DNA of 64,000 nucleotides from Dugong dugon (lineage: Eukaryota > Chordata > Mammalia > Sirenia > Dugongidae). A model generated the notes under the pieces. The model searched no databases. It saw only the letters and a program-made list of their open reading frames with translations, and was not told where the DNA came from. Within the stretch, counting starts at the first letter, position 1. Every line of letters begins with the position of its first letter. The stretch spans positions 64,452,734 through 64,516,733 of the forward strand of contig CM057462.1 in NCBI GenBank assembly GCA_030035585.1, given 5' to 3'. Shown here piece after piece: positions 59,640-64,000 of this stretch. Position numbers and translations under genes: made by a program.

Positions 59640-60390
59640 GTGCCACCTGGAAACTGTGAGACATTGGGCAGGTTGCTTAAAACTCTCTGAACTTCATTTT
59701 CCTCACCTTTAAGACAGGATGAATGAAGTCTACCTCACAAGGTTGTGTAGGACTGTCTTAGTCATCTCGTGTTGCTGTAACAGAAATACCACAAGTGGAT
59801 GGCTTTAACAAAAAGAAATTTATTTTCTCACAGTCCGGTCAGCTACAAGTCCAAACCAGGGCATCAGCTTCAGAGGAAGGCTTTCTCTCTGCGGCTCTGG
59901 AAGAAGGTCGTTGTCATCAATCTTCCGTTAGTCTAGGAGCTTCTTCGTGCAGGAACCCTGGGTCCAAAGGACACACTCTGCTCCCGGCACTGCTTTATTG
60001 GTCATATGAGGTCCCCCACTCCCTGCTCACTTCCCTCTGCTTTTATCTCTTGTAAGATAAAAGGTGGTTCAGTCTATACCCCAGGGAAACTCCCCTTACA
60101 TTGGATCAGGGAGGCAACCTGAGCAAGAGTGTTGCATTCTACCCTAATCCTCTTCAACATAATCCAATCTTGCCTCATTAACCACAGGCAGAGATTAGGA
60201 TTTACAACATATAGGAAAATTATATATCAATCACAAAATGAAGGACAACCACACAGTTCTGGGAATTATGGCCTAACCAAGTTGACATATATTTTTGGGG
60301 GACACAATTCAATCCATGACAAGGACTAAGAGAAGTGACGTGTGCAACTGGCAAGCTGGGCACCTACACATGGTAGAAATTTCACAAGTG
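59640..60390 (-). repeat. MIR-type SINE interrupted by an LTR
   Basis: The left part (ATTGGGCAGGTTGCTTAAAA, CACAAGGTTGTGTAGGA) and the right part (after 60326, CTAAGAGAAGTGACGTG) together fit a MIR read through the LTR insertion. Confidence 0.6.
59754..60321 (-). mobile_element. Solo LTR, MaLR-like, antisense partner of the 59058 copy
   Basis: 568 bases from TGTCTTAGTCATCTCGTG to CAATCCATGACA, with a perfect 5-bp duplication AGGAC (59749-59753, 60322-60326). Its reverse complement matches 59058-59530 over most of its length (for example CACTTGTGGTATTTCTGTT), with an extra central segment at about 60090-60250. Confidence 0.87.
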
Positions 60391-62220
60391 GGAGCTGATA
60401 TATTACATCCTACTTCTGTGCCTTTGCAGTTTTGTTCTCTGCATAGGATGCACTTGCTCTCGTTTCTGTTTATGAAAACTCCACCTTTCTTAAAAAAAGA
60501 AGGGGGAGATCCATAAATCTAACTGTTTTCACCCCCACCACTCTAAAGAGACAGGGTCCCTCCATGATGGAAGCTCCATCCTTCCTTCTAGGATTCTAGT
60601 CCCTTTCTGCCTTGTCTGATGCAGGTGCGTGTTTAGGCCCCTCTTTCTCCTACTCTCTGAGCAACCTGAGAACAGGGACCAAATCTGACTGTTCTTGGCA
60701 GCCCTCACCCCACCAAGCACCCTAGCCCCTGTGTGGCAGGTGCTCAGGGCAGACTGGTGAAATTGAAGGAAAGAGCAATGTGGCAGGAGGCAGGGGAGCA
60801 CTGAGAGCCACGTGAAGGGGCCTGGGCCTGGTCAGGTGGGACAGAAGCAGGGCCAGCCCTCACTGTCCTTGCTGGAAGGTGAAAACAGTTGCAGCATCTC
60901 CCCAGGGCCCCAAGTCCCCGCAGGCCCCACCTGGAGGAAGGTGACTTCAGCAGGGCATTTGCAGGGCACCTGTTGACAGAAGAACCTTGTCATCAGGTGA
61001 CCCTCCAGCCCAATGTTACCACCCAGAGGAACTCAAAGGTCACTCGTTTTGCATTGGCTTCAAATCTGAAAGTCTACACAAGGACCCCTAACCTGACTGG
61101 TGTCCCCTGCAGGTCTCTGCCCTTTCTGGGCCTCAGTTTCCCCATCTCTGCAGGGTTGCCTTGAAGACCTTCACAGCTCTGACCAAGGAATGTGCCCACC
61201 CCCTGACCCTGGTGGAGGCTCCTCCAGGGGTAAGGAACAGGCCAGGAGGTACACCCAGCCCATCCTCCTCATGGGAACCCTTTCCCCACAGGGGTGAGGG
61301 GGCACATCACCGTGACCATGTCTTTCTGGAAAACTCCCACAGTTCCGTTCTTGCCCCAGGTTTCAGCTGGAGAAATAGCTTCTTTCTTGCTCACATCTCC
61401 GTGAATATATTTTTGGCCTTGGTGGGCTTGATGTGGCCAAATGTGCGGGTGTTCCCTTTTAATTTGGGATCTGAAGTCGTCTGAGGCCTGGACCAGTAAT
61501 TATGAGTGCAGAGCTATTTATGGAATCAGCTCTTGACAAAAGTCGGTAATGAAAACCAACTAAAATTTCCTCAGAAATGGAGCCTGGTCCTCTTCTCGGC
61601 AGTGCTGAGATTTCTGGGTGGGAGAAACCCTTTCAGGACGCAGAATCGACAGGTAGTAAATTCTGCTGCTGCTCTGTGGACCTGCAGAGGCTGTGGAGAC
61701 TGGGTCTTGTTTTGGGTCTGAAGTGCCCCCACCCTCAGCCTTTGTTACTGGCAGGACCAGCTAGACAGGCCCAGCCCATCTGCCTCCCAGGCCTAGGGGA
61801 GCCTGCCCTCCACCCTCAGGGGCTGGGCCGTGAAGGGAGGCAAGTCCACAGAGAAGCTTCTGATGGAGACACGTTGTGAGGGACACAGAAGCCACCTCAG
61901 ACCAGCAGAGATGCGAACTCAGGGACATTGGTTGCTAGATGTTGAGTCACCATCTGGGGGACCAGGAGCCCTTGGGAAGAATGGATCCGGCATCCCTTCT
62001 GGGTCCCTGGGGATGCAGGGGCCTTGGGGAGGGGATTGCTGAGAGCCTCCTGTTTCCATCCCACCATGCTTGGTCCCTGCCCTGTAAGAGCTCACTGCCC
62101 AGAGGGGCAGATAAGCCAGGGACTTAAGCCCCTGGTGCAGGCCTGCTCTGTAAGGGGGTCAGAGGAGGGACAAAGAGGCTCTTAAAGCTGGACTGAGAGG
62201 AAAGTAGCCTCAGCAGAAGT

Positions 62221-62632
62221 GGGGGATGGCAGGGTGGGGGAACATGGTGGGGAGGGGGACATGGTGGGGAGGGGGACATAGTGGGGAGAGGGACATGGTG
62301 GCTTGGGGGAACGTGGTAGGGTGGGGGAATGTGGTGGGGTGGGGGAACATGGTGGGGAGGGGGACACGGTGGGGTGGGAGACATGGCAGGGTGGGGGATA
62401 TGACAGGGAGGGGGACATGGTGGGGTGGGGGACATGGTATGGTGGGAGATGTGATGGGGTGAGGGACATGATGGGGACGGGGAACATTGCAGGGTGGGGT
62501 ACATGGTGAGGAGGGGGACATGGGGAGGGAGACAATGTTGGGTGGGGGACATGGCGGGGTGAGGGACATAGTCGGGGGGACATGGCATGGTGGGAGACAT
62601 GGTGGGGTGTGGGACATGGCAGGGTGGGGGAC
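62221..62632 (+). repeat. G-rich minisatellite, unit 15-18 bases
   Basis: About 24 imperfect copies of an ACATGGTGGGGAGGGGG-type unit, strongly strand-biased (G on +). Long open frames on both strands here are by-products of the repeat. G-run spacing is compatible with G-quadruplexes. Confidence 0.95.
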
Positions 62633-63649
62633 AACCCAGGAGACAATAGCTTCGAGGAGAGAATCTGGGGTGGGGGGTGTTTATAGCCAGAAGGCACATG
62701 GCTGGGGTCAGACCACAGAGAGCCTGGACCGCAGAGTGAAGTTAGGCTCCTCTGTGGGCCCAATGGGCTGGGGAAGGGTGCAAGGGGAGGAAGGATGGGT
62801 CAGACAAGGTCAGGAAGGTTCCATTCTCTTAACAGCTGCTCTGGACTGGAGGAAGAAGGTGTCTTTTGAAGCCTTGGTTTTTGGTCAAAAAGAAGACAGG
62901 TTTAGGTTGTCTCAGTGACTCTAAATTTTGTCCAGGGCACAAAAATAGCTGAAGCCTTTGTTGGTGTTGGGCTGATGAACGCAGGGCTCGGCATCTGGAG
63001 GTTTAGCATGTGAGTGGTGAGCACAGGGCCTCAGACACGGACAGGCAGGGTGTAGATGGCAGCCGTCCTCCTGTCTGAAGCAGGCCTTTCCTGCAAACAT
63101 GGGCTTCGGGGCTTGTTGTGTCAGAGATGAGAGGAGAAGGTCCAGTGTCCCATGATTGTCCTGGGAGCCACATTAAGACAGTTTAAAAAGTAAACTCTTT
63201 GCTTCCCCAGGCAAGATCTTGTGGAAATATGGTGCCTGTGGAGCTGAGGGTGGCCTTGTCTGTCCTTACTGCAGGGCCATTTCCTGGCCAGCCAGCGCGT
63301 CTGTATGGAGCTTCTGTCAGGGGTTCCAGTTGGTTATAGGAAACGCTACAGGTATGCCATGGCCCAAGCAGCTTCCAACACATGTTACGGGGTCACAGAC
63401 TGCCAGCATCAGCAACAGTGGACTTTATTAAGTCTTCCTAGGTTATGGGGCTTCTTTGAATCACTGTGCTGAGAAAGTTTCTTACAGATGAGCAGCCTTG
63501 CCTATTGCTCCAGCCTCATCTTGTCCACCTTAACCCCCTGACCACTGGATTCCAGCCTCACCAGCCTCCTTTGTTTCTCGAACACACAGGCCTCTCCCAT
63601 TGCAGGGCCTTCGCTTCTGTTCCTTCTGCCTGCATACACTTCCCTGTGA

Positions 63650-63960
63650 AGATGTACAACACTTTATTCAACCTGTCTCCTATTGATGGACGTTTGAGCT
63701 GTTGTCTTTTGCTGCAAAAATTACAAAATTGTGATGCACTGAATAGCCTCGTACACGCATTTATATATATATGTGTATATATATATATATATTCTGTGAG
63801 GGTGTCTTAGGGACAGTTTCTTAGAAGTGGGATTTCTGGGTCAAAGCATTTATAATTTTGCTATTATTATTATTGCTGAATTCCACAATAGGAATTATAC
63901 CATTTTGCATTCCTGCCAGCGATGCCTGAGAATGTCCAGATATGATCTTAGTGTCTTACT
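63650..63960 (-). mobile_element. L1 relic, antisense 3' region, with AT microsatellite
   Basis: TTAGAAGTGGGATTTCTGGG, TCAAAGCATTTATAATTTTG and CATTTTGCATTCCTGCCAGC follow the antisense L1 3' pattern. A TA repeat lies at about 63760-63792. Confidence 0.7.
63760..63792. repeat. AT/TA microsatellite
   Basis: Alternating T and A with a short GTGT interruption. Confidence 0.9.
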
Positions 63961-64000
63961 CAAGAGGATTTTCCAAGTGTCACATCTAAAGCTAAAGGAA

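Larger units (their letters stand above)
53745..64000 (+). other. BMP8A: BMP8 intron 1 (at least 10.3 kb); no second exon seen
   Basis: No frame encodes the expected exon 2 (continuing after SFVNM). Contents: MIR-like pieces (about 54840-54900, 56530-56600, 58480-58550), L2-like tail (58000-58170), L1 relics (58700-59615, 63650-63960), MIR (59640-60390), two LTRs, and a minisatellite. Stretches 53900-58000 and 60400-62200 are otherwise unrecognised unique-looking sequence. Confidence 0.7.

Noticed and set aside
62124-62763. Proline/histidine-rich open frames of 135-193 codons on the - strand
   Set aside because: They are readings of the minisatellite in three frames, not a protein gene.

Overview
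This window is nuclear DNA from a placental mammal. It carries the 3' part of one very large multi-exon gene and the first exon of the next gene, both on the + strand. Dispersed SINEs of the AfroSINE type (they open with a GGAGCCCTGGTGGTGCAGTGG-like head and end with a GAGTCGGAATCGACTCGA-like tail) point to an afrotherian, most likely an elephant or another paenungulate. The species call is an inference from repeat type; gene identity does not depend on it.

Positions 1408-46915 hold 34 exons of MACF1 (microtubule-actin crosslinking factor 1, also called ACF7). Joined, they give 5,160 nt: 1,719 residues plus a stop, in one unbroken frame with GT-AG introns throughout. The encoded order is a rod of about twelve spectrin repeats (1408-23861), two EF-hands (25503-27149), a GAS2-related GAR microtubule-binding domain (27130-32984), and a basic Ser/Arg-rich tail with Gly-Ser-Arg repeats and an SKIP (SxIP-type) EB1-binding motif (42111-46915). 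Two constitutive-frame microexons (9 nt and 18 nt) and two frame-preserving cassette exons (69 nt and 111 nt) are also present. All four sit at places where they would change rod phasing, the GAR domain or the microtubule-binding tail. The 3' UTR runs to about 48.12 kb.

Positions 48.1-52.4 kb are intergenic and repeat-rich. A CpG island (about 52.4-53.8 kb) with GC and inverted CCAAT boxes holds the promoter and first coding exon of BMP8 (BMP8A/BMP8B type; 53411-53744: signal peptide and start of the prodomain). The MACF1-BMP8 order in the same orientation matches the known mammalian arrangement. The rest of the window is BMP8 intron 1, holding LTR and L1 relics and a G-rich minisatellite; no second BMP8 exon is seen.

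The transposon record is informative. There are four solo LTRs of MaLR type, two with perfect 5-bp target duplications and two with imperfect ones. One pair lies head to head in BMP8 intron 1, one member inserted in an L1 relic and the other in a MIR. There are two TA-flanked copies of a short inverted-repeat DNA transposon, about fourteen AfroSINE-type fragments, and an old L2 reverse-transcriptase relic. I found no bacterial, phage, CRISPR or novel enzymatic system; the less obvious biology here is the splicing architecture of MACF1.
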